From NCBI GenBank assembly GCA_035307785.1, contig DATGHS010000325.1, positions 1 through 25,094 on the forward strand: a stretch of DNA of 25,094 nt. The letters run 5' to 3'. Position numbers and translations under genes: made by a program. Position 1 is the first letter of the stretch. Each line of letters opens with the position of its first letter. Shown here piece by piece: positions 1 to 6,700 of this stretch. The notes under the pieces are model-generated. The model ran no database searches and had not been told where the DNA came from. It was given only the letters and a program-made list of their open reading frames with translations. The stretch comes from DATGHS01 sp035307785. GTDB lineage: Bacteria; Planctomycetota; Planctomycetia; Gemmatales; Gemmataceae.

Positions 1-1160
1 ACGGGGGCAACAGGAGCACTGACCGCCTCGATGCGCGAATACTTCCGCAGGAAGAAGTGCAGCACCACGGCACTGGCCAGAACTAGAATGCTGCCCGCTT
101 GCGATAGAGTGAGGTAAACCCCCACGTTCTTCAGCACCAGCACGGGATCGGTGTCGTCACGCAAAGTTTCGTTGAAAAAGCGATGGAAGGCATAGCCCAT
201 CATTAGAAAGACGAACACCTGGCCATAATACTGCCGATACGGGAAGAACGTGATCAATACGAAAAACAGCAAGACCATGCTGATCGTTTCGAACAGCTGC
301 GTGGGGTACAACGGCAAAGTTCGCGGCGTGAATTTCAGGCTGATTGGGCTTGGCGCGCCCTCGCGGCGGACGGTCAAGTCGATGCTTGGCACGCCGCGTG
401 GCCAGGTATCCAGCAGAACGTGGCGGAGTTGAAACACGTTATCAGTGGGCTGGCCGTTCACTTCTTCAATTCGGTCGCCCGGTTGCAACCCCGCATGGGC
501 CGCCGGTGAATTTGGTTCCACGGCCCCAACAATAGCGGGCGGCTTTGGCATTTGTTCCACGAACCGCTCATCCAGAGCGAAACCGGCCAATGTTTGGTAG
601 CCGCCATTGCGGATGGTGCCGTCTCGCTGCTCGGCGCCCGTGACCACCAACTCGCGCGCCGGCGAAGTCATCGTCGGAAAGCGCGCGCAAATCCCCGTGT
701 CGGTCGTGCAGACATGGCCGAAGCAGCATCCGTTCAGGAAACAGCCAATGCGGCCAATGGCCAGCCCGACGCAAACAATCGGCGCCGCCATGTCGGCGAT
801 TTTCCATGTGTTGATGGGTTCCTTGCGATACCACCAGCGGCCCAGCAGGTAGCCGACCCAGCCGCCGATGGCCGACCCGTAGAATACGATGCCGCCTTCC
901 CAGATCTTGAAGAAGTTTTCAGGCGGCACCTTGTACTGGATCATGAAGACGATGCGGGCGCCGATGATGCCGAAGATGAAAATCCAGATGGCCAGGTCCT
1001 GCAGCCGTTCACGCGAAACGCCAGTGCGGTAAGCCCATCGGCTCACCAGCCACGTGCATGTCACGAAGGCCAGAAACAACATCGTGCCGAAGCCGTAAAT
1101 CGGAATGCCGTTGGGGAACCAGGCGAGTTTGATCGGAATCCAGAAGAGAACCTGATGCAT
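1..1160 (-). CDS. lgt: Prolipoprotein diacylglyceryl transferase with inserted PDZ domain (3' end cut by window)
   Basis: Lgt moves the diacylglyceryl group of phosphatidylglycerol onto the lipobox cysteine of prolipoproteins in the inner membrane. I translated this from the minus strand; the frame stays open to the left edge (about 386 codons). The ATG at 1160 follows an AGGG about 7 bases upstream and lies 24 bases after the moxR stop. Family marks are several hydrophobic segments, WEGGIVFYGSAIGG (near residue 98), RIGCFLNGCCFG (near 136) and LYPTQLFE (near 284). Between the last two lie about 90 residues more than in a usual Lgt, including a PDZ core, SPAAHAGLQPGDRIEEVNGQ (near 215-235). 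The histidine of the E. coli GGMSFHGG motif is tyrosine here, and the HP of the usual HPTQLYE motif reads YP. From general knowledge, the tyrosine form of the first motif occurs in other phyla. The family call is firm; the role of the PDZ part is unknown. Confidence 0.9.
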   Translation of the reverse strand, partial: MHQVLFWIPIKLAWFPNGIPIYGFGTMLFLAFVTCTWLVSRWAYRTGVSRERLQDLAIWIFIFGIIGARIVFMIQYKVPPENFFKIWEGGIVFYGSAIGGWVGYLLGRWWYRKEPINTWKIADMAAPIVCVGLAIGRIGCFLNGCCFGHVCTTDTGICARFPTMTSPARELVVTGAEQRDGTIRNGGYQTLAGFALDERFVEQMPKPPAIVGAVEPNSPAAHAGLQPGDRIEEVNGQPTDNVFQLRHVLLDTWPRGVPSIDLTVRREGAPSPISLKFTPRTLPLYPTQLFETISMVLLFFVLITFFPYRQYYGQVFVFLMMGYAFHRFFNETLRDDTDPVLVLKNVGVYLTLSQAGSILVLASAVVLHFFLRKYSRIEAVSAPVAP

Positions 1161-1184
1161 GACGAACCCTGTTTGATCGGCCGG

Positions 1185-2174
1185 TCACGGCACCGGCATT
1201 CGCTCCAAAAGCTTCTCGACCAGCATCTCTGCGGTCATTTCTTCTGCTTCAGCTTCGTAGGTGATGAGCACGCGGTGGCGGAGCACATCTAAAGCAATGC
1301 TCTTCACGTCCTGCGGCGTGACATAGGCCCGGCCGGTGAGAAACGCGATGCCGCGGGCAGCCCGGTGCAAGAAGATCGTGGCCCGCGGGCTGGCACCGTA
1401 TTGTATCAAACCCGAAAGGTCGGCGCCAAACGCGCCGGGTTGCCGTGTCGCCTGGATCAAATCAACGATGTATTGATTGATCCGCGCGTCCACGTAGATA
1501 CGGTCCAAGGTCTTGCGCAGCATTAGAATGTCGTCGGGGCCGAGCACCGGCTGCACGTTTAAATTCGCCTCGATGCTACCCATTCGGGCCAATATTGCCA
1601 ACTCCTCTTCGCGGTTCGGGTACGTCAACTTGACTTTGAGCATGAAGCGATCGACCTGCGCTTCCGGCAGCGGATAGGTTCCTTCCTGCTCGATGGGGTT
1701 TTGCGTCGCCAGGACGAGAAACGGCTGAGCCAGCGCATAGGTGCGTTCGCCAATAGTTACCTGCTTCTCTTGCATGGCTTCCAGCAGGGCGCTTTGCACC
1801 TTGGCCGGCGAGCGATTGATCTCGTCGGCCAGGACGACGTTGGCAAATATTGGCCCCTTCTTCACGGAGAATTCGCCGTTGCGCGGGTTGTAGATTTGCG
1901 TGCCGACGACGTCGGCCGGCAACAAATCAGGCGTGAATTGAATGCGCTGGAAGTGCAATTGCAGTGCCTGCGCCATGGTGCGCACGGCCAAGGTCTTCGC
2001 CAGCCCCGGCACACCTTCGAGCAGAATATGGCCGTCGGTTAGTAGACCAAGAAGCAAGCGTTCGACCAAACCGCGCTGGCCGACGATGACCTTGCCGATC
2101 TCGCTGAAAAACGCATCCAGCTTGGCCCGGACCTCAGGCATTTCGCGCTGGACCGCTTCGACCACGTCGTTCAT
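1185..2174 (-). CDS. MoxR-family AAA+ ATPase
   Basis: This is a 329-residue cytoplasmic AAA+ ATPase of the MoxR group, chaperone-like proteins that often activate metal-dependent or membrane-associated partners. Visible motifs are Walker A GVPGLAKT (54-61), Walker B VVLADE (113-118), the sensor-1 region LATQNP (155-160) and the family segment EGTYPLPEAQVDRF (164-177). The C-terminal third fits the AAA lid, with SPRATIFLHRAARG and the ending LITYEAEAE. Length is normal. MoxR genes usually sit next to a DUF58 protein and von Willebrand A proteins. Here the next gene downstream is lgt and the upstream neighbour is divergent, so the usual partners are absent. The substrate cannot be told from sequence. 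Confidence 0.93.
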   Translation of the reverse strand: MNDVVEAVQREMPEVRAKLDAFFSEIGKVIVGQRGLVERLLLGLLTDGHILLEGVPGLAKTLAVRTMAQALQLHFQRIQFTPDLLPADVVGTQIYNPRNGEFSVKKGPIFANVVLADEINRSPAKVQSALLEAMQEKQVTIGERTYALAQPFLVLATQNPIEQEGTYPLPEAQVDRFMLKVKLTYPNREEELAILARMGSIEANLNVQPVLGPDDILMLRKTLDRIYVDARINQYIVDLIQATRQPGAFGADLSGLIQYGASPRATIFLHRAARGIAFLTGRAYVTPQDVKSIALDVLRHRVLITYEAEAEEMTAEMLVEKLLERMPVP

Positions 2175-2230
2175 CTGGCTATTGTGCGGAGCGGGCGGGA
2201 AACGACAATGACACGGACTCTTCCCTTGGA

Positions 2231-2260
2231 CCCGCGGGCTCGAAGACTAGCCTCGCGGCT
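2231..2260. repeat. Short imperfect palindrome, family A copy 1
   Basis: CCGCGGGC (2232-2239) faces GCCTCGCGG (2250-2258) across the spacer TCGAAGACTA. The same unit recurs at 19541-19573 (CCGCGAGGC, spacer TCGAAGACTC, GCCCCGCGG), followed by GCTT-type flanks in both copies. It lies in the divergent space between moxR and the WD40 gene. Confidence 0.7.
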
Positions 2261-2464
2261 TGGGCACAGTCCTTCCCAACAATCGGCACCTTTCATCCTC
2301 ATTTTTTGCTCACGCAAAACTCGCATTTTCTTTTTTCTAAACTTAACGTATGCTTGCGCTAGACTGGTTTTCTTCTTCTGCCAGTCCGGGGCAGATTGAC
2401 GGACCTTTCGCAGCTCTCACCTCCCAGCAATGTCCCCGGGCCGGCGTTCGGGGAGCCTATTCCC

Positions 2465-3964
2465 ATGTTCCTTTCGATTGGTCGTACTAGCACCACTCTT
2501 TTAATATTGGCCGTGTTATCTGGCCCTGGATGGGGGCAGATTTCCCAGGTGAAGCCGAAGTTGCCGGAACCCGTGCAGCACCGGCTCAACGAACCGCAGT
2601 TGGCCGTGTGCTTTTCCGCCGACGGCCAACGCATTGTTTGTTGCGGACAAAATCAGGCGATTCGCCAATGGACTCGCTCGGGCGAAGAACGCCCCGGCCT
2701 GAAAAACGCGCCGGGCGGCTGGTCGATTGCTTATTCGCCCGATGGTAAGTTGATTGCCGGCGCGGGCATGGATCGCAGTATCCGGATTTGGGACGCCGAG
2801 ACCGGCGAGGAATTACGCCGGCTCGACGGCCACATTCAGACGGTCTGGGAAGCGCGCTTTCTGCCGGATGGCGAATCGCTTGTCTCCGTGGGTGAAGATG
2901 GAACGATTCGCTTCTGGAATGTCAAAGACGGCAAAGAGTATGGCGAGTTGACGGGTCATCCTGGCCCCGTGTGGTGCATGGCAGTTTCGCCCGATGGCCG
3001 GCTGCTGGCCACCGGCGCTGCCAACGGCACCCTTCGCATTTGGGATCTGACGACCGGCCGGCCGCGCCGGTTGTGCGACGGCCAGCACCAGGGCGGCGTT
3101 TGGCCCCTGGTCTTTTCGCCGGATAGCCGCACACTTGCTTCGGGTGGCTGGCAGGATAACAAACTTTTCCTCTGGGAAACTGCCACCGGCAAGCTGCGCC
3201 GGAAGATTCCCCATGAGGGGGGCTCAAAGTCATTTGTCTTCACGCCGGATAATCACACGCTGATCACAGCGGGCAACGACCACATGCTTCGTTTCTGGAA
3301 CCTACTCGACGGCAGCCAGTTGCCGCCCCTTGATGGGCACAAGAGCGTGATCAACGCCATTGCCATCGCGCCCGACGGCAAGACGCTGGCCTCAGCCTCC
3401 GGCGATTGCCAAATGTGCACCTGGGATCTCTCAGCGCGCACTACTGCGTTGAAGCCCGTGTCACGCGTTCCCGACGACAAGATCGAGGCGTGCTGGGCTA
3501 CCCTCCTGGCAAGCGATGGAATTACCGCGTTCGAAGCTATCGAGACGCTTGTCTCCGTCCCCGAGCAGGCGGTGAAGCTGTGCCGCGAGCGCTTGCAACC
3601 CGCCTCGGCGCCGGACATTCAACGCATTTCGCTGCTGATTGCCGACACGCACCACAATCGTTATGCGGTGCGGCAAAAAGCCACGGCAGAACTCGAGCAA
3701 ATCGGTGAAGAAGCGGAGCCCCAGCTTATTCAGGCGGCGGTGAACCAGTCGCCGCTGGAGACGCGCCGGCGGGCCGAGATGCTGCTGACGAAGCTCGAAA
3801 CGGGCAAGCTGACAGGCGAAACGCTCCGCAGCGCTCGCGCGCTGGAGGTATTGGAGCAAATTGGCACGCCGGAAGCCCGACAAATTGTGCAAATGATTGC
3901 CGCCGGCCCGTCGGAAGCGCGGCTCACGATCGAGGCGCTGGCGACCCTCAAGAGAATGAAATGA
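2465..3964 (+). CDS. Secreted WD40 beta-propeller protein with HEAT-like C-terminal domain
   Basis: The protein is 499 residues long from the ATG at 2465. I chose this start because GGGGAG (2450-2455) lies about 9 bases upstream and because it opens a good signal peptide (MFLSIGRTSTTLLILAVLSG, cleavage near GWG-Q). A TTG at 2396 in the same frame would bury that signal. Seven WD40 repeats follow (about residues 40-325), with SPDG-type turns and closing motifs such as IRIWDAETG, IRFWNVKDG, LRIWDLTTG and LFLWETATG, enough for one seven-bladed propeller. The C-terminal 170 residues are helical, with the segment NRYAVRQKATAELEQIG typical of HEAT-like tails on planctomycete WD40 proteins. The likely role is a protein-interaction scaffold outside the cytoplasm; the partner is unknown. 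It ends in a strong hairpin facing the convergent DUF6807 gene. Confidence 0.88.
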   Translation: MFLSIGRTSTTLLILAVLSGPGWGQISQVKPKLPEPVQHRLNEPQLAVCFSADGQRIVCCGQNQAIRQWTRSGEERPGLKNAPGGWSIAYSPDGKLIAGAGMDRSIRIWDAETGEELRRLDGHIQTVWEARFLPDGESLVSVGEDGTIRFWNVKDGKEYGELTGHPGPVWCMAVSPDGRLLATGAANGTLRIWDLTTGRPRRLCDGQHQGGVWPLVFSPDSRTLASGGWQDNKLFLWETATGKLRRKIPHEGGSKSFVFTPDNHTLITAGNDHMLRFWNLLDGSQLPPLDGHKSVINAIAIAPDGKTLASASGDCQMCTWDLSARTTALKPVSRVPDDKIEACWATLLASDGITAFEAIETLVSVPEQAVKLCRERLQPASAPDIQRISLLIADTHHNRYAVRQKATAELEQIGEEAEPQLIQAAVNQSPLETRRRAEMLLTKLETGKLTGETLRSARALEVLEQIGTPEARQIVQMIAAGPSEARLTIEALATLKRMK

Positions 3965-3973
3965 CGGTTGTTT

Positions 3974-4007
3974 CCGCTTGCGGCTTAGCTTGTTAAGCCG
4001 CAAGCGG
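3974..4007. terminator. Hairpin between convergent genes, likely two-way terminator (palindrome family E)
   Basis: CCGCTTGCGGCTTA (3974-3987) and TAAGCCGCAAGCGG (3994-4007) form a perfect 14-base-pair stem with a 6-base loop. It starts 10 bases after the WD40 stop and ends 9 bases before the stop of the minus-strand DUF6807 gene. There is no long T run. The left arm recurs at 6585-6600 with one mismatch in 16, so it is also a dispersed repeat. Confidence 0.7.
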
Positions 4008-4016
4008 CAGTTTGGT

Positions 4017-5018
4017 TCATTTCGTGCAAAACACCTTAAACGCCTCCGCCACCTTGCCCGACTCGGCATCACCCGTGTGCACGTAAATCGCGTAGCGCAA
4101 TTTCAGGTGCTCGCCCTTTCTGAGCTTCACGAGATCGGTCTGCCCTTTCACGGCTGGGAAGCCGGAGCGGTCGCGGCCAAACGGGTTCGCGGCCATGAGG
4201 CCGTAAGCCCGCGCGTGCCAGCAAGCGCGATACGCGTTCTTTGGATCGTCGAAGACGGCGATGCCGGCCAGATTTCCGCCGATCTCGCCGGAGTAGTCAC
4301 ACCAATCGGACTTAAAGCCCCAGATTTCTTTCTCGCCGGATTTGCTATCGGCGTTTACCATCTTGCTCTTTGGGCCCTTGGAATCGAGCCGAATTTCGTC
4401 GTTGACGCGCACGCCGAAGGCGCCCTCTTTGGTATCGGCGAAGGTGATCGGGCAAACGCTAGCGTGAAGATCGATATCGAAGATCAGCAAGCGATTTTCG
4501 CCGACTAGCTTCAGCGTGATATCGCGATCTTCATCGAGGATTTTCACCCCCTCAGCCGTAAGCCAAACATTATGGGTGGCGATGTTGGGCATGGCCCAGT
4601 TGATGCGCAAGTCGCCTGTGACCTGCGGTTCGCACACGATCTTTCCATGCCCGTCCGCCTCTGACCAGAAATCGACGCCCTCCACGCCCTTAGTCTTCGC
4701 CTTCAGTTCCATGCCCTCGGGGATTACATCACCATGACAAAACCAGGCAGACTTTTGATGCACATGGTCCTTGGTTTCCTTCGGCGCGCCTTTCTCCATG
4801 GGCCAGAAGCGCGTAAGGGGAATATCGCCCGGCGCATACAGTGGCCAAGAATACGGCTTGGCCACGTCCGGCCCGACATGATAGCGCGTCACCACCGCGT
4901 TGCCCGCGCGGAACGTGAGGGTGTCTTTAGTGACATCGATGGATACTGCAGGCTCCGCCGCAAAGTCGCTGGAAGCATTAGACAAGAGAACCAAAGCACC
5001 AAGCACATAGCGCAACAT
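4017..5018 (-). CDS. DUF6807 ('PmoA family') secreted protein
   Basis: The product has 333 residues and an N-terminal signal peptide (MLRYVLGALVLLSNASSDFA, cleavage near AAE). The body matches my memory of the DUF6807 family, often labelled 'PmoA family' in planctomycetes, including RPY-like start YSWPLYAPGD, the segment HVHQKSAWFCHGDV (near 105), repeated beta-strand stretches and WHARAYGLMAANPFGRD (near 265). These proteins are beta-sandwich, carbohydrate-mutarotase-like in outline, abundant in Planctomycetota and Verrucomicrobiota, and not related in mechanism to particulate methane monooxygenase despite the name. The ATG at 5018 has AAAGGGA about 9 bases upstream. A role in periplasmic handling of sugars or polysaccharides is a family-level guess. 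Confidence 0.8.
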   Translation of the reverse strand: MLRYVLGALVLLSNASSDFAAEPAVSIDVTKDTLTFRAGNAVVTRYHVGPDVAKPYSWPLYAPGDIPLTRFWPMEKGAPKETKDHVHQKSAWFCHGDVIPEGMELKAKTKGVEGVDFWSEADGHGKIVCEPQVTGDLRINWAMPNIATHNVWLTAEGVKILDEDRDITLKLVGENRLLIFDIDLHASVCPITFADTKEGAFGVRVNDEIRLDSKGPKSKMVNADSKSGEKEIWGFKSDWCDYSGEIGGNLAGIAVFDDPKNAYRACWHARAYGLMAANPFGRDRSGFPAVKGQTDLVKLRKGEHLKLRYAIYVHTGDAESGKVAEAFKVFCTK

Positions 5019-5071
5019 TGATGTAGTCCCTTTTGGAATTCGAAGTCCGGTGATTCACACCGTAGGCTGAC

Positions 5072-5131
5072 GTAGCGGAATTCGCAAGAATTCCGCCGGC
5101 AAACGAGCGGAATACTTGCGAATTCCGCTAC
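5072..5131. repeat. Long inverted repeat, palindrome family B
   Basis: Two 25-base arms (5072-5096 and 5107-5131) match as inverted copies at 24 of 25 positions, with a 10-base loop. Each arm has the core GTAGCGGAATTCGCAAG on one strand and itself contains a smaller GAATTC...GAATTC palindrome. It lies 57 bases beyond the stop of the cytochrome gene and 53 bases before the start of the DUF6807 gene, so it could end transcription of the cytochrome. It may also be a REP-like mobile palindrome. Confidence 0.85.
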
Positions 5132-5188
5132 CAACCGGCTGCAACGGACCACTAATTCACCGACGAGTTAGAAAGCCCGAAGATTGCA

Positions 5189-6544
5189 CTAAAGCGTCTT
5201 CAAATACTCAATCACGGCCATGCGCTCGTCCTCGCTGAGCTTGTCGCCGAAGATGTGGCCGTGGTTGCCACGGCCGGGTTGCGTAGTGTCGTAAATCTTG
5301 CGGCGTTCCAGGGGCGGCATGCTCGTGTCGGCTCGGTAATCGAGCGGCGTTACTTTCCAGCCGAGTTTCACCGGGTCGTAGTCCTCTTTCTCGGTGCGGA
5401 AGGAACGCGTGTAAAGCTTGGGCCGGCTGTCGGATTTCAGCAAGTTATACACCGTCGGCACCGAACCGTTGTGCAGATAGGGCGCGGTTGCCCAGATGCC
5501 ATCGAGCGGCGGGGTCTGGTAGCCGTCGGTCGAGCGGATCGTGTAGCCGTCTTGCAGCCAGCCGACTTTCTCCTGTGCGAACCAGCTGCGATTGTAATAG
5601 CGGCCAAATTCTTCGCTCACCCCGTCGAAGCGCTTGCGGTCGGTTCCGATCTCCTCGAGTGGAACAATACGATTAGGATACGTCCACCTTTCGCCATAAG
5701 TGCCGTGGCAGCGCGAGCAGGTGTTTTCGAACACGACCTTGCCTTTGGCGGCCCGTTCCGTGTCGACGGGGAACGGATACTTGGGCGGCTTCAAGTCGAG
5801 GATGAATGCCTGCACATCATGGAAGGTCGGTTCCTCCTTATCGAAGGCGCTGCGTGAGTTGAGCGGGCTCATCATGAATTGCATGATCGAGCGCACCGAG
5901 CGGGCATTGGAAGCGCCGGTGTAATACATCGTCTTCTTTTTCTTGAGCAACCACCAGGCCGGCACGTCTTCGCACAGATCGTCGCGCAGGCCCAGCTGGA
6001 GCCGACTTGTGCGCAAGCTCAAGTCGGGGTTGCGGTAGCCGAGCAGGAAGACGGCGAAGCCGGCGGCCTCGCTGGTGCCGCGCACATTGCAAAAGGTGAA
6101 TGGCAACTTACCGCTGCGGCCGCTGGCCCGGTCCAGGTCTTCGAATAGAACCTGAATATCGAGCGTGGCGTTCCCCAGGCCCATGTAGCTTTGCCCAGCC
6201 ACAGATCCACCATGGCAGAGCAGGCAATCGACGTTGATGCCCTTGCCGAGCAACCCCTTGCCCAGGCGGATGCCCATCGGATAGCCGTCGTTGGGGAACG
6301 GCGCTTCGTGCAAGCCGTAGCGCTCTCGCACCCGGCGATCGTAGTCGGCGGGCTTTTCCTTCAGGCCTTGGCCCCAGAACTTCCAGAGGTTGTCGTAGGC
6401 GGAGACCGGCCAGACTGGCGGATTAAACATGTGCGTGGCGAAGGCGTTGCGGCCACGCTCGGCCGGCGTCTCTGAACTCGGCCCTTCGGCCAATAGAGCC
6501 GGAACTATCAGCAATACCACGCTCACTAAGGACCAGCGTATCAT
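5189..6544 (-). CDS. Secreted di-heme c-type cytochrome (RoxA / di-heme peroxidase-like)
   Basis: The protein is 451 residues with a signal peptide (MIRWSLVSVVLLIVPALLAEG). Two c-heme attachment motifs are present, CLLCH (107-111) and CSRCH (276-280). The C-terminal domain carries PPLDGIWATAPYLHNGSVPT (345-364), a signature shared by di-heme oxidoreductases related to rubber oxygenase RoxA and to bacterial cytochrome c peroxidases; His358 there is a candidate distal ligand. The protein would be exported and matured in the periplasm. The start has GGAG about 7 bases upstream. The substrate cannot be told; members of this group act as peroxidases, oxygenases or electron carriers. No obvious electron-transfer partner is next to it. 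A large insertion of Arg/Lys/Tyr-rich sequence between the hemes is typical of planctomycete versions. Confidence 0.87.
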   Translation of the reverse strand: MIRWSLVSVVLLIVPALLAEGPSSETPAERGRNAFATHMFNPPVWPVSAYDNLWKFWGQGLKEKPADYDRRVRERYGLHEAPFPNDGYPMGIRLGKGLLGKGINVDCLLCHGGSVAGQSYMGLGNATLDIQVLFEDLDRASGRSGKLPFTFCNVRGTSEAAGFAVFLLGYRNPDLSLRTSRLQLGLRDDLCEDVPAWWLLKKKKTMYYTGASNARSVRSIMQFMMSPLNSRSAFDKEEPTFHDVQAFILDLKPPKYPFPVDTERAAKGKVVFENTCSRCHGTYGERWTYPNRIVPLEEIGTDRKRFDGVSEEFGRYYNRSWFAQEKVGWLQDGYTIRSTDGYQTPPLDGIWATAPYLHNGSVPTVYNLLKSDSRPKLYTRSFRTEKEDYDPVKLGWKVTPLDYRADTSMPPLERRKIYDTTQPGRGNHGHIFGDKLSEDERMAVIEYLKTL

Positions 6545-6584
6545 CCTTTTTCTCCGAAATGTCTCGGTGATTATATCCGCGAAG

Positions 6585-6600
6585 CCGCTTGCGGCGTAGC
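6585..6600. repeat. Half copy of palindrome family E
   Basis: CCGCTTGCGGCGTAGC matches the left arm and first loop bases of the hairpin at 3974-3989 in 15 of 16 bases. The matching right arm is missing. It lies between the divergent cytochrome and glycosyltransferase genes, so it is not a terminator for either. Confidence 0.5.
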
Positions 6601-6700
6601 GCCCCAGGCCGACCGGGATTGCATGAATTTTGGCGGCATGTTAGGATTCCCAGCCTCCACGGCTTATCTGGTTTCGCCGGGCTTCCAGGGAAGGACACCC

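Noticed and set aside
552..1292. A 246-codon frame on the plus strand
   Set aside because: It lies antisense to lgt and the end of moxR, and its product is rich in Arg, Ala and His without any motif. The lgt reading carries clear family signatures.
3461..4072. A 203-codon minus-strand frame
   Set aside because: It lies antisense to the end of the WD40 gene and runs through the terminator hairpin. The product is Arg/Leu-rich with no motif.
4017..5018. Methane monooxygenase subunit, because the family is nicknamed PmoA
   Set aside because: The protein is soluble with a signal peptide and shows none of the membrane segments or metal sites of particulate methane monooxygenase.
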